Below, one piece after another: positions 7,998 through 16,307 of a stretch of 26,560 nucleotides of DNA. The position numbers and the translations under genes were made by a program. The stretch lies in contig CAMLHP010000015.1 in NCBI GenBank assembly GCA_946479805.1, positions 1-26,560 of the forward strand. Direction: 5' to 3'. Each line of letters begins with the position of its first letter. The stretch's first letter is position 1. The stretch comes from an uncultured Gemmatimonadota bacterium (GTDB taxonomy: Bacteria > Gemmatimonadota > Gemmatimonadetes > Gemmatimonadales > GWC2-71-9). The notes under the pieces were generated by a model that saw only the letters and a list, made by a program, of their open reading frames with translations, searched no databases and had not been told where the DNA came from.

Positions 7998-9589
7998 CGA
8001 GCGGCCGACGCAGGAACAGGTGCCAGGCAAAAGACCTGGAAGCACCCGTTGTCGAACTCCTGCTTCATGCCATCGAGCGCATAGGAGATCCCAGCCCCGT
8101 CGAGTTGACGCCGGTCGACCACCACCAGTTCGGCGCCGAAATCGGAGCGCCATGCCTCAAGGTCGGTGGCTGGCCACGGATAGCCCTCGAACAACTCGTC
8201 ATAGTCTCTGCACCAGCGTGCTGCGTCCAAGCCCACCAGGTACCGGTGCTCAAGGTCCGCCATGACCTGGAACGCTACATGCCAGGGCAGCGACAGTATG
8301 ATGGTTCCAGCAGGCCGAGTCCGCAGCCAGCCCACGAGCTCGTCGAGTGCGCCCGTATCGAGCCTTCGGCTGTTCCACCGCAGCCGGGAGTACGTGTACA
8401 GGAAGGCCGGCACGAGGGTGAACACGTATGCGGCCAGCAACCAGCCGCGCGACAAAGCATCTATGCTTAGCAGCCCGATCGCTGCGAGTATCGATACCGG
8501 CGCAATGCCATATTCGGGATAGCGCTCGGCCTCGCCGAGGAACCGGAAGTCCCTGAGGGAGGTCACCACGAAGGGGAGCAGCGGCGCGGCTGCCCACGCG
8601 ACAAGTGCCACCTGCCAGTCTCGAACCTCGCCCCGCCAGGGCGGGAATATCGAGAACGCCAGCAGCGCAATGAGTCCGCACCAGAGCACATTGCGCAGCA
8701 GGAACTGCAGGAACGTGTGGCCTTCAGCGAGGCGGATAAAGGTCCTCCAGGCTTCGCGATCCCCAAGCTGCCGCAGGAGCTGCCACGCGGCTCGCATCAG
8801 GTCCCTGCCCCGGTTCCGCGACTGAAGTACCGGGTGCTCGTATTGCATCCGTCTCCTGTAGAACCCGAGATGCACCAGCTGGGCGTGGAGCACCCAGCGA
8901 TAGGCGCCGCCGGAAAGCAGCATTGCAGCTGCGGCAGAAAGGGGAAGCAGCAGGACCAGGTGCCACTCCCCCATCACAAGGGCCATGAAGGGTGTGCAGA
9001 ACACCAGGACCTGGGCCGCGAACTTGCTGGAGAGCAGCAGTAGCCCACCGGCAGCCACCGCAACTACGGCGCCCGCCGCGCCGCCATCCAGAAGATGGAC
9101 AAGCGCGGCAGCGATGGACAAGGAGTAGAGGAGCTCGCCAAACGGACGGGGCGTGACCTCGTATGACCTGGGCCCGAAGCCCACTACCAGAAAGGCCGGT
9201 GCAGTGGCGAACAGGAGCCCTGCCAGCAGCCCGGCAGACACGGGATCGATACCGGCGCCTATCCTGGGTGCGAGCTGGGCGGTGAGCCAGACCACCAGCG
9301 CGGCATGCAGCGAGTCGGTGATGGCCGACGCAAGTGGTGGACATCGCCGCAACCATGACTCAGGCAGCAGCGCGAGCGCCCAGTGGAATCCCCACGGGTA
9401 GGTGAGGCGCTCGTCCAGGAGCAGGGGCCAGTCGCGCAGCGACAAGCGCATACGGTTCCTGCGGATCTGGCGGCGGATCATCAGGTGGGCCCCGGCATCC
9501 ATGCCGCGATAGTGCCAGAACAAGCCCGGGACAATCCGGAGCGCCGCAGTGACGGCAACCACCAGCAGCACGACCCACGCGAAGGTCAC
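7994..9589 (-). CDS. Polytopic membrane protein, GT-C/STT3-like (putative glycosyltransferase)
   Basis: 531 aa from a GTG at 9589; first gene of the minus-strand operon. The first membrane helix spans about residues 3-22. It is followed by a loop with MDAGAHLMIRRQIRRN (Asp31, His35) and then LTYPWGFHW, an arrangement that recalls the first extracytoplasmic loop of GT-C enzymes such as STT3/AglB. About ten further hydrophobic segments follow up to about residue 400, then a soluble C-terminal domain of some 125 residues ending in KQEFDNGCFQVFCLAP. The likely role is a lipid-phosphosugar-dependent glycosyltransferase, or transfer of glycan on the periplasmic side. I recognise no close family; a polymerase role is also possible. 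Its end overlaps the flippase start by 4 nt. Confidence 0.6.
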   Translation of the reverse strand: MTFAWVVLLVVAVTAALRIVPGLFWHYRGMDAGAHLMIRRQIRRNRMRLSLRDWPLLLDERLTYPWGFHWALALLPESWLRRCPPLASAITDSLHAALVVWLTAQLAPRIGAGIDPVSAGLLAGLLFATAPAFLVVGFGPRSYEVTPRPFGELLYSLSIAAALVHLLDGGAAGAVVAVAAGGLLLLSSKFAAQVLVFCTPFMALVMGEWHLVLLLPLSAAAAMLLSGGAYRWVLHAQLVHLGFYRRRMQYEHPVLQSRNRGRDLMRAAWQLLRQLGDREAWRTFIRLAEGHTFLQFLLRNVLWCGLIALLAFSIFPPWRGEVRDWQVALVAWAAAPLLPFVVTSLRDFRFLGEAERYPEYGIAPVSILAAIGLLSIDALSRGWLLAAYVFTLVPAFLYTYSRLRWNSRRLDTGALDELVGWLRTRPAGTIILSLPWHVAFQVMADLEHRYLVGLDAARWCRDYDELFEGYPWPATDLEAWRSDFGAELVVVDRRQLDGAGISYALDGMKQEFDNGCFQVFCLAPVPASAAR

Positions 9590-9663
9590 GTGCGCGTCAC
9601 CGCTGGAACCACATACCGCCGACTTGACGGCGCCGCACTCACGGGCAACGTTTCGCAGCCCAT
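9590..9663. promoter_or_regulatory. Divergent intergenic region between the minus operon and the Wzz-like gene
   Basis: 74 bp separate two divergent starts (GTG at 9589 minus, ATG at 9664 plus), so promoters for both units are expected here or just inside the coding ends. A TTGACG hexamer at 9624-9629 on the plus strand has no convincing -10 partner. Neither start has a good Shine-Dalgarno, which would fit leaderless or weakly initiated messages. Confidence 0.3.
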
Positions 9664-10665
9664 ATGCCCACCGACCCGACGTATCGCTCCGGCGCCGCCC
9701 GCTCCGCTTCCGGCGATGATGACATGGCCACGCTGCGCCAGATTGTCGCAGCCTTGGCCGCCCGATGGAAGCTCATACTGGTGCTGGCGATCGCTGGCGG
9801 CGTAATCGCGGCCGCCTGGTCGCTGCTGGCCACGCCCCGCTATCGATCGACCCTCAAGTTTGCGCTCGACGAACAGGCCGCCAGCCCGTCGCTCGGCGGT
9901 CTCGCCGCGCTGGCCGGCCAGTTCCGGCTCTCGGCTGGCGGTCCCCGCTCGCTCGAGTTCTACGCCGAGGTACTGACCGGGCGTGATCTCATCGACGCGC
10001 TCGCTTTCGATTCGTTCCCGGCGCCCTCCGAACCGTCCCGCAGCGCGCCGCTTATCCAGATCCTCGGCTTCGACAGCCCCGACAGCGCGATGGCGCTGGC
10101 CGACGCACGCGCCTACCTGGTGGATAAAGCGATAGCGACCTCCACCAACTCCCAGACCGGCACCATCACGCTCGACGTGAGGCTGCCGGACCCCGGACTC
10201 GCCGCAGCCGTGGCCGCCAGGATTTTCGAGCGGCTGGGCATCTTCAACGTGGAAACCCGCCGCAGCGCGGCCACCGAACGGCGGCGGTTCACCGATCGGG
10301 AGCTGGTACGTGCACGGCAGGAACTTGCCGGGGCGGAGGCGGAACTGCGTGACTTTCTCGAGGCCAACCGCGCCGGGCTCGAATCGCCCCGGCTCTCGGT
10401 GAGACGGCAGCAGATCCAGCGCCGGGTCCAGGTGCTCGAGGAAGTGTTCAGCGAGCTTTCGCGCGAGGCCCAGAGTGCACGAATCGACGAAGTGCGGGAC
10501 ACCCCGGTCTTCACTCTGGTCCAGGCGCCGGATGTCCCGATATATCGCGAGTACCCCCTTCGGACCCGGATGACGCTGGTGGGAGGGCTGCTGGGTGCGA
10601 CTGCCGCGATCGGGTGGATCGCGGTGGCGGCGGGAATGGCCGCAGGCCGCACGCGGCGAGGCTGA
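9664..10665 (+). CDS. Wzz-like chain-length determinant, without kinase domain
   Basis: 333 aa with the two-helix Wzz architecture. A first membrane helix spans about 36-56 (LILVLAIAGGVIAAAWSLL), followed by the family's TPRYRSTLKFAL segment. A long periplasmic part follows with a predicted coiled coil around 200-275 (rich in Arg, Glu and Ala, with TDRELVRARQELAGAEAEL). A proline-containing stretch (QAPDVPIYREYPLR) leads into a second helix near 303-325. The chain ends at TRRG, with no Walker motifs or tyrosine-rich tail, so it is a plain co-polymerase and not a Wzc-type autokinase. It would set polymer length together with the Wzy-like protein encoded convergently, whose stop lies 5 bp away. 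An internal ATG at 9724 is an alternative start. Confidence 0.85.
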   Translation: MPTDPTYRSGAARSASGDDDMATLRQIVAALAARWKLILVLAIAGGVIAAAWSLLATPRYRSTLKFALDEQAASPSLGGLAALAGQFRLSAGGPRSLEFYAEVLTGRDLIDALAFDSFPAPSEPSRSAPLIQILGFDSPDSAMALADARAYLVDKAIATSTNSQTGTITLDVRLPDPGLAAAVAARIFERLGIFNVETRRSAATERRRFTDRELVRARQELAGAEAELRDFLEANRAGLESPRLSVRRQQIQRRVQVLEEVFSELSREAQSARIDEVRDTPVFTLVQAPDVPIYREYPLRTRMTLVGGLLGATAAIGWIAVAAGMAAGRTRRG

Positions 10666-10670
10666 GCTGG

Positions 10671-12233
10671 TCACCCGACCGAAGCTCGCCCGGCAACTTC
10701 AGGCGCTGCCGAAGAGACCAGCAGCAGCGTGATCAGCATCGCTGTCACGTCAGGCTGCTCAAAGTAGCTGTCGAAGATCCCCAGAAACAGCAGAAGTGGC
10801 ACTCCGAATCCGGCGGCTGCGCCAGCCGCTCGCCACGCCTCCGGAAGACGTCCAAGCCTCCAGGCACGGTAGCCGAGACGGGCCGCAGCGAACAAGAGCA
10901 GCAGCACGGCTGCAGTTCCTATGAGGCCGAACTCCGCCACGATCCCCACCACGCTGCTGAACGGATTGGTCAGCGCGCCGCTCCGGGCGCCGGTCGTCAG
11001 CGCGATCTCGCTGGTGTAGAGGTCATGCGCGGCCTCGCGGTACGACTCTCCGGTGTGCGGCGGAATGAACCCGGCCTGATCGCCGTCCTTGTAAAGCACG
11101 TCGCTAGCCCGGATAGTTGCTGCACGGGACGCGTAGCTCCCGGGGCCGTAGCCCACCCAGGTATGCAGTCCGCCTTCGGCCATTCGCTCGGTTGTGCGGA
11201 CGACCAGCTGGGCCTTGGGATTGATCGTGGTGACCAGGCTGACATACGGGCGCCAGAGGCCGCTCACCACCAGGTCGGCGATGCGATTGCCTGCCACCAG
11301 CACTACCGTCAGTCCCACTGCCAGGCCGGCGCCGGTCAGGCGCCGGCGCCATCCCGTGTCCAGCAGGGGCCCGAACACTTCCCTGCCATACCAGACCAGT
11401 GGAAGCAGCGCGGCGAGAATCGCGTGCTTCGAGTCGGTCATCAGAAAGACGAATAACGCCAGCGCGGCGGCCAGGAGCCAGCGTGACCGGCGTCCCGCAG
11501 CGGCAAAGGCCACCAGGAAGGCGGTCAAGAGCTGCATTGCGACCCCCAGATGGTGGGCGCTTCGGGTCGAGCCAAAGGTGAGGTCGGCGGCGAAGCCCGC
11601 GGCGAGCGCTTCCAGGATGGCGAGACGCGCCACCGCCAGCAGCAGCAACGGCACTGCGTACGCCTCGGGGGTGCCGGTGAGCAGCGGCTTGAGCAGCGCC
11701 ACAGCAATCTGTCCCAGGGCCAGTGCAAGCCACGCACCCACGATCACCCGAAGGTCGGAGTCGCTCCACTCGATTGCGCGCGCGAAGAACAGCAGCAGCC
11801 AAGGCGTCAGAAAGGTCAGCAGGAAGACTGGCAGCGACCAGAAGTCGGTTTCCGGCCCGAGATTGGCCAGCCAGCTGGCACCGGCGAGAAGCAGTACCGA
11901 CAGCATGGCCCAGTCGAGCAGGTCGAGCGGCCGGGCCAGCCGCCGCGATGCCGAAAGTGGCACAATTACCGCGAGTGCGAGGAGGTAGGCCGCGAATCCT
12001 ACCTGCTGCGAAGGGAGATACGCCGTGGCCAGCGGTACGAGAACGACAAGCCGCGGACGCCCTGCCAGAAGGACCGACGCAGTTCCGGCCAGGGTCAGGC
12101 CCAGTGCGAAGGACAATGGCATGGTGGCCTGGTGGACATCGGGGTACAGCGCGATGCCGATGATCATCGCTGCCACGGAGGCACCAGCGGTCCAGTGGCG
12201 CCAGCGGGTATCGAGGCCGTTCATGAGGACCAT
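10671..12233 (-). CDS. O-antigen polymerase/ligase-like membrane protein (Wzy/WaaL type)
   Basis: 520 aa with about a dozen hydrophobic segments and a large extracytoplasmic region of about 100 residues (roughly 325-425, from NPKAQLVVRTTERM to the GALTNPFSS region). This is the usual layout of Wzy polymerases and WaaL ligases. An Arg-rich break precedes the segment LLAAALALFVFLMTDSKHAIL, a pattern common in the Wzy_C family. Context with Wzx, Wzz and an initiating transferase favours polymerase. The start at 12233 overlaps the amidotransferase end by 13 nt. A second ATG at 12224 would give an ATGA overlap and is equally possible. Confidence 0.78.
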   Translation of the reverse strand: MVLMNGLDTRWRHWTAGASVAAMIIGIALYPDVHQATMPLSFALGLTLAGTASVLLAGRPRLVVLVPLATAYLPSQQVGFAAYLLALAVIVPLSASRRLARPLDLLDWAMLSVLLLAGASWLANLGPETDFWSLPVFLLTFLTPWLLLFFARAIEWSDSDLRVIVGAWLALALGQIAVALLKPLLTGTPEAYAVPLLLLAVARLAILEALAAGFAADLTFGSTRSAHHLGVAMQLLTAFLVAFAAAGRRSRWLLAAALALFVFLMTDSKHAILAALLPLVWYGREVFGPLLDTGWRRRLTGAGLAVGLTVVLVAGNRIADLVVSGLWRPYVSLVTTINPKAQLVVRTTERMAEGGLHTWVGYGPGSYASRAATIRASDVLYKDGDQAGFIPPHTGESYREAAHDLYTSEIALTTGARSGALTNPFSSVVGIVAEFGLIGTAAVLLLLFAAARLGYRAWRLGRLPEAWRAAGAAAGFGVPLLLFLGIFDSYFEQPDVTAMLITLLLVSSAAPEVAGRASVG

Positions 12234-14134
12234 GCGGTCGCTTCCGATTCGGCGTCCAGGCCGCGGAGCCAGGACTCGAGCACGTACAGCGACAACAGTT
12301 GGCGCGACCTCGGCCTGCCCTTGTCTCTCGCCTCCCGGATCACTGAAAGCACGCTCGCAGTGTCGAGCAGGCCGCTCGTCCTCGAACCGGGACCGAGAAG
12401 CATGTGCTCAGCGCCGGTTGCGACCCAGCCGGAGAACCATCTCTCGAGCGGTGTGGCGAAACCCAGCTTACGGCCCCTTCGCGCTTCCCAGCCGGTAAGC
12501 GCCGGAACCAGTTCCGTTGGCAGGTCCGGCGTGATGGCCTGACGATAGAACCACTTGCGGCTTCCCGTGACCGAGACCTTGAGCCGGCTCGGCATCCGTT
12601 CCATCAGGGCCAGGAGTGGCAGATCGAGAAAAGGAACCCGCAACTCCACGCCGTGTTGCATCGACATCAGGTCGGCCACAGATAGCAGGTCGTCTGCCAG
12701 CGAAAGCCGCGCATCCGCCATCAGCAAGCGGTTAACGCTGTCGTCGCCGGGTACATCGCGCAGGACCCGGCGAACGGGATCGGCGAGATTGTCGGCCTCC
12801 ACCTGGCCGCCGACCATCCGCGCGGCCGCGGCGGGTGAGAACACGGCCAGGATCTCTGCGAATCGGCGGCCCTGTTCCGGTGCGCCCAGTACCCGCGCGA
12901 TTCGTTCCGTGCGGTCGCTCGCCGCCAGCTGGTGTGGCGCGTGCGAGAGCAGCAGGCGAGCACGCGACGCCCAGGGATGGAACCGCTCCACTACATGGCG
13001 AGGATAGCCGCCGAGAGGCTCATCAGCACCCTGCCCCGAGAGGACCACCTTGTGGCTGCGCGCTACCGTCTGGCAAAGTATTCCCACCAGCAGCAACCCG
13101 GAGTTGGCTATCGGCTCGCCCTGGCGGCGGAGCAGCGCTGACCAGGCGTCAAGGTAGGCGGCATCGTCGACCGGCACCTCGTGGAGCGGCGCGCGCAGCG
13201 CAGCGGCGGCGCGCCGAGCTGGCTGGAGCTCGTCCACTGGATCGCCTGCGAAGCCGGTCACGAAGCAGTCAGGCGCCTCCTCGAGGTGATCGCACATGTG
13301 CCGGGTGACCAGCACTGAATCCACGCCGCCCGAGAGCAGCGAGCCTACCGGCACATCCGACATGAGCTGGCGACGCACAGCCGTCGCGATTCCGCTGCGA
13401 AGTGCTTCCGCCCACTCGGAGCGAGTTGCAGGCACGCTCGCAGGGCCGAAGCCATGCTCGAAGCGCGTGAATCGAGGCGCGGACGAGCCAGCTTCCAGCG
13501 ACGTGTGATGCCCCGGGGGGACCTTCCATACTCCCTGGAACAGCGTTCGCGGAGAGGGCACGAAGCGGTACACCAGCCACTCTGCCACCGCGTCCCGGTC
13601 GAGACCGCCCGCAACGAGCCCGGCGCTGCGAGCCGCGTGCAGTTCGCTCGCGAACCACCATCCGCCGGGCCAGCGGCCGAGATAGAGCGGCTTGGCGCCG
13701 ACGGGATCACGCGCAAGGTGCAGCGCCAACCCACCATTCCGCTGGTCCAGCACCGCGAAAGCATAGATGCCGTTGAGGCGCGGCAGCAGCCGGGCGCCCC
13801 ATTCTTCCCAGCCGTGCACCAGCACCTCGGTGTCGGCCTGAGTCGCGAAGCGGTGCCCGGCCCGGATCAGCTCCCGACGCAGCTCGGCCTGGTTGTAGAT
13901 CTCGCCGTTGAACACCACCTGGACTCCGCCATCCTCGGAGCCCATGGGCTGTGCCCCTCCCGCGAGATCGATGATGCTGAGCCGCCGATGCCCCAGCCCG
14001 GTAGCGCCACCGCGTGCCAGATGGAACCCATGGCCATCCGGACCTCGGTGCTGCAATGCTGTGGTAAGCTGCCCGAGAGCCTCGCGAACGTCGGCGCGCG
14101 GGTCATCCGCGTGGAGCCCGGCGATGCCGCACAT
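12221..14134 (-). CDS. asnB: AsnB-type glutamine-dependent amidotransferase, copy 2
   Basis: 637 aa from the Met giving MCGIAG with nucleophile Cys2; the 28-codon extension upstream is rejected for that reason. The glutaminase domain shows HRGPDG at 29-34, FNGEIYN at 75-81 and TQADTEV near 98-104. The synthetase domain has LSGGVDS at 267-273 and SGQGADEPLGGY, slightly different from the SGEGADE usual in the family. It is clearly diverged from copy 1 at 793-2658: the pyrophosphate loops and the Gln-pocket residues differ, so this is not a recent duplication. Probable role: amidation of a sugar carboxylate or a related amide-forming step. Its ATG overlaps the wecB stop by one base (TGATG), the same junction type as copy 1. 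Confidence 0.9.
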   Translation of the reverse strand: MCGIAGLHADDPRADVREALGQLTTALQHRGPDGHGFHLARGGATGLGHRRLSIIDLAGGAQPMGSEDGGVQVVFNGEIYNQAELRRELIRAGHRFATQADTEVLVHGWEEWGARLLPRLNGIYAFAVLDQRNGGLALHLARDPVGAKPLYLGRWPGGWWFASELHAARSAGLVAGGLDRDAVAEWLVYRFVPSPRTLFQGVWKVPPGHHTSLEAGSSAPRFTRFEHGFGPASVPATRSEWAEALRSGIATAVRRQLMSDVPVGSLLSGGVDSVLVTRHMCDHLEEAPDCFVTGFAGDPVDELQPARRAAAALRAPLHEVPVDDAAYLDAWSALLRRQGEPIANSGLLLVGILCQTVARSHKVVLSGQGADEPLGGYPRHVVERFHPWASRARLLLSHAPHQLAASDRTERIARVLGAPEQGRRFAEILAVFSPAAAARMVGGQVEADNLADPVRRVLRDVPGDDSVNRLLMADARLSLADDLLSVADLMSMQHGVELRVPFLDLPLLALMERMPSRLKVSVTGSRKWFYRQAITPDLPTELVPALTGWEARRGRKLGFATPLERWFSGWVATGAEHMLLGPGSRTSGLLDTASVLSVIREARDKGRPRSRQLLSLYVLESWLRGLDAESEATAWSS

Positions 14135-15237
14135 CAGGCGGCGCTGGAAATGAGACGGGTCACCGCCTCTGCGATCCGGCGACCAGCGTGGCCGTCTCCA
14201 TAGGCCGTGCGGTCCCACGGGGCGGGAAGCGAGTGCAGCAGTCGCTCGCAGGTGCGGTGAAGCTCACGAGTGGCCTGCTCCGGAGGGAGCAGGGTGTTGG
14301 CTCCCAGTTCGATGGTCTCCCGCCACTCGGTCTCGGCGCGGAGCGTCAGGCAGGGTACTCCCAGCCAGTATGCTTCGCGCTGGAGCCCTCCTGAGTCGGT
14401 GATCACGACACCCGCCTCGCGTGCCAGCGAGAGACTCTCATGATACCCGACAGGAGGGGTGATCGTGAGTGTTCCGCGGGAGCCAGCCGGAAACCCGGCG
14501 CGCTCAAGCGAGGCGCGAGTCCTGGGGTGCATTGGGAACACTGCGGCGACGGGCAGCTTTCCGAGCTGGTCGATGATGGCCGAGAGCCTCTGGGGCTCTT
14601 CTGTCAGCTCTGCACGATGGAGTGTCACATATGCGTAGTGCGGCTGGGAGCCGGGGGAAAGAAGGGATGCTGCTGGAGGAACGCGGGGCAGTTGCTCGCG
14701 CAGCACGTCATGCGCAACGTCGCCGGTGGCGATGATCCGGCCGGCAGGCGACTCGCGTTCCAACTGGGCCGCGCTCCGCCGGCTCGGGGCACACAGGAGG
14801 CTCGCGACTGCGTCGACAACGCGACGGTTGATTTCCTCGGCCATCAGCGCGTCGGACGCCCGCAGGCCCGCCTCCACGTGGACCACCGGAATGCGAAGCT
14901 TTGCCGCGGCGAGGCAAGCCGCAAGGGTCGAGTTGGTGTCGCCGATCACGACTGCCGCGCGGGCGTCGTGGCTCCGAAGCAGCTCCTCGAATCGGACCAG
15001 CATCGCCGCCGTCTGGACCGCATGGCTGCCGGAGCCGACTTCAAGGAAGCTGTCAGGCGGCTCGACTCCGAGCTGCTGATACAGCAGCGCGTTCAGTTCG
15101 TAGTCGTAATGCTGCCCACTGTCGAGTGCCACGACGGGCCCTTCGGCGCTGAGTTCGCGGCGGATCACGGCTGCCTTGATGGTCTGGGGCCGAGTGCCGT
15201 AGCACAGTGCCACGGGACCGGTGTGCCGACCGCTCAT
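14134..15237 (-). CDS. wecB: Non-hydrolysing UDP-GlcNAc 2-epimerase
   Basis: 367 aa, the family's usual length. Motifs in order: GTRPQ at 14-18 (GTRPE in the E. coli enzyme), GDTNST at 99-104 with Asp100, HVEAGLR at 120-126 with Glu122, AEEINRR at 133-139, LHR with His207, and TDSGGLQREA in the C-terminal UDP-binding domain. These correspond to the catalytic Asp, two Glu and His known in WecB/MnaA. It interconverts UDP-GlcNAc and UDP-ManNAc, or does the equivalent on a related sugar, in the cytosol. It overlaps the upstream glycosyltransferase stop by 4 nt (ATGA). A UDP-ManNAc dehydrogenase, its frequent partner, is not in this window. Confidence 0.92.
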   Translation of the reverse strand: MSGRHTGPVALCYGTRPQTIKAAVIRRELSAEGPVVALDSGQHYDYELNALLYQQLGVEPPDSFLEVGSGSHAVQTAAMLVRFEELLRSHDARAAVVIGDTNSTLAACLAAAKLRIPVVHVEAGLRASDALMAEEINRRVVDAVASLLCAPSRRSAAQLERESPAGRIIATGDVAHDVLREQLPRVPPAASLLSPGSQPHYAYVTLHRAELTEEPQRLSAIIDQLGKLPVAAVFPMHPRTRASLERAGFPAGSRGTLTITPPVGYHESLSLAREAGVVITDSGGLQREAYWLGVPCLTLRAETEWRETIELGANTLLPPEQATRELHRTCERLLHSLPAPWDRTAYGDGHAGRRIAEAVTRLISSAA

Positions 15238-16283
15238 GCCGATACCGCCGAACGGTAGACGTCGAGCACGTGGCAGGCGGCAACCTCCTGGTCGAGTTCG
15301 CCAATGACGGGAGCTGGATCAACCCCCCGGCCGCGGCGCAGCACCCGCACGATCGCGGCTCCGAGCGAACCGGCGTCTGATTCGGCGATCTCGCAGCCCG
15401 CTACGCGCGCAGCCCACTGGCGCACATCGCCTACGTCAACGCTGACCACCGGTAATCCGGAAGCGATCGCTTCCTTCACCGTGTTGGGCGATCCCTCGGT
15501 GCGCGACGTCAGCAGGAGGCAGTCTGCCGCCCGGTACCATTCAGGCATTGCTTCGTGGGGAATCCCCGAGACGGTGAGCAGTTCTGTGCCTGGGTACTCG
15601 ACGCGGGCAGCCGCTACAGCTGCCGCAGCGAGATCAAAGCGCTTCTGGGCGCGCTGCTCGGGGGAATGGGGAAACAGCACAAGCGGGCCGCCTGGCAGGA
15701 GACCAAGCCTGGCTCGCGCCTCTTGCTTGTCACCGGGCCGGAAGCGGGAGAGATCCACGCCGTTCGGAATCACCACCGCACGCTGGCGGTCGGCGCTTGA
15801 TGGCAGCGCCTGCCGGAGGTTCTCGGACTTGCAGATGATCGCGGTGGCCCGCCGGGCAGCGCTGTGGCTCATTCGCACTGCGGCCCGGGACTTCAACGTA
15901 GGGCGACCCGCCAGGTCCGGGGTGCCAAGCAGGTCGTCTCCGCAGAACGAGACCACGAGCGGATGCTGCACCAGCGAGGCCGACCATCCGGCAAGGCCAT
16001 AATGCGCATGAATCAGGTCTGCGCCGAACTCGCGCACCCGCCGGGCGATGGCAGGGATGGACGTGAGGTACGCGGACGGGTGGGCACTGCCGCGTATTAC
16101 GTGGACGTCGATCTCGACCCCGGCAGCGCGGAGCGATGTCACCTGCGCCTTCACGAAGCTTCCGAACGCCGGCCGATCGTCGCTGGGCCACATGTTCGTG
16201 ACCACGAGAACCCGGGGTGCCCCCGCCGCCCGGCCCATCGCCCTTGCTTCCCGCCCCGCCGGTGCCACCTTTGATGCCGTCAT
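15234..16283 (-). CDS. GT4-family (GT-B) glycosyltransferase
   Basis: 349 aa from the ATG at 16283, or 334 aa from the ATG at 16238. The N-terminal Rossmann strand is APRVLVVTNMWPSDDRPAFGSFV and the central motif is LIHAHYG. The C-terminal donor site shows RTEGSPNTVKEAIASGLPVV, with the E-x7-E signature of retaining GT4 enzymes intact. It adds a sugar to the lipid-linked repeat unit on the cytosolic side; donor and acceptor are unknown. It is the first gene of the minus-strand unit that continues into wecB. A longer open frame reaching 17258 is a shadow of the opposite-strand gene. The start choice matters because the divergent plus-strand gene begins only about 24 bp from 16283. Confidence 0.87.
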   Translation of the reverse strand: MTASKVAPAGREARAMGRAAGAPRVLVVTNMWPSDDRPAFGSFVKAQVTSLRAAGVEIDVHVIRGSAHPSAYLTSIPAIARRVREFGADLIHAHYGLAGWSASLVQHPLVVSFCGDDLLGTPDLAGRPTLKSRAAVRMSHSAARRATAIICKSENLRQALPSSADRQRAVVIPNGVDLSRFRPGDKQEARARLGLLPGGPLVLFPHSPEQRAQKRFDLAAAAVAAARVEYPGTELLTVSGIPHEAMPEWYRAADCLLLTSRTEGSPNTVKEAIASGLPVVSVDVGDVRQWAARVAGCEIAESDAGSLGAAIVRVLRRGRGVDPAPVIGELDQEVAACHVLDVYRSAVSA

Positions 16284-16296
16284 TGACCTCGGGAGC

Positions 16297-16301
16297 AGGA
16301 G
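16297..16301 (+). promoter_or_regulatory. Shine-Dalgarno AGGAG ahead of an ATT start
   Basis: The sequence AGGAG is followed by 6 nt (ATTTCC) and then ATT at 16308. Spacing and match are ideal. No ATG, GTG or TTG occurs in this frame between the upstream stop at 16284-16286 and the GTG at 16395, so this site supports an ATT start. Confidence 0.5.
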
Positions 16302-16307
16302 ATTTCC

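Noticed and set aside
9586..10674. A 362-codon minus-strand open frame opposite the Wzz-like gene
   Set aside because: The plus strand has the two-helix Wzz architecture and coiled coil; the minus product has no hydrophobic helices or recognisable motifs.
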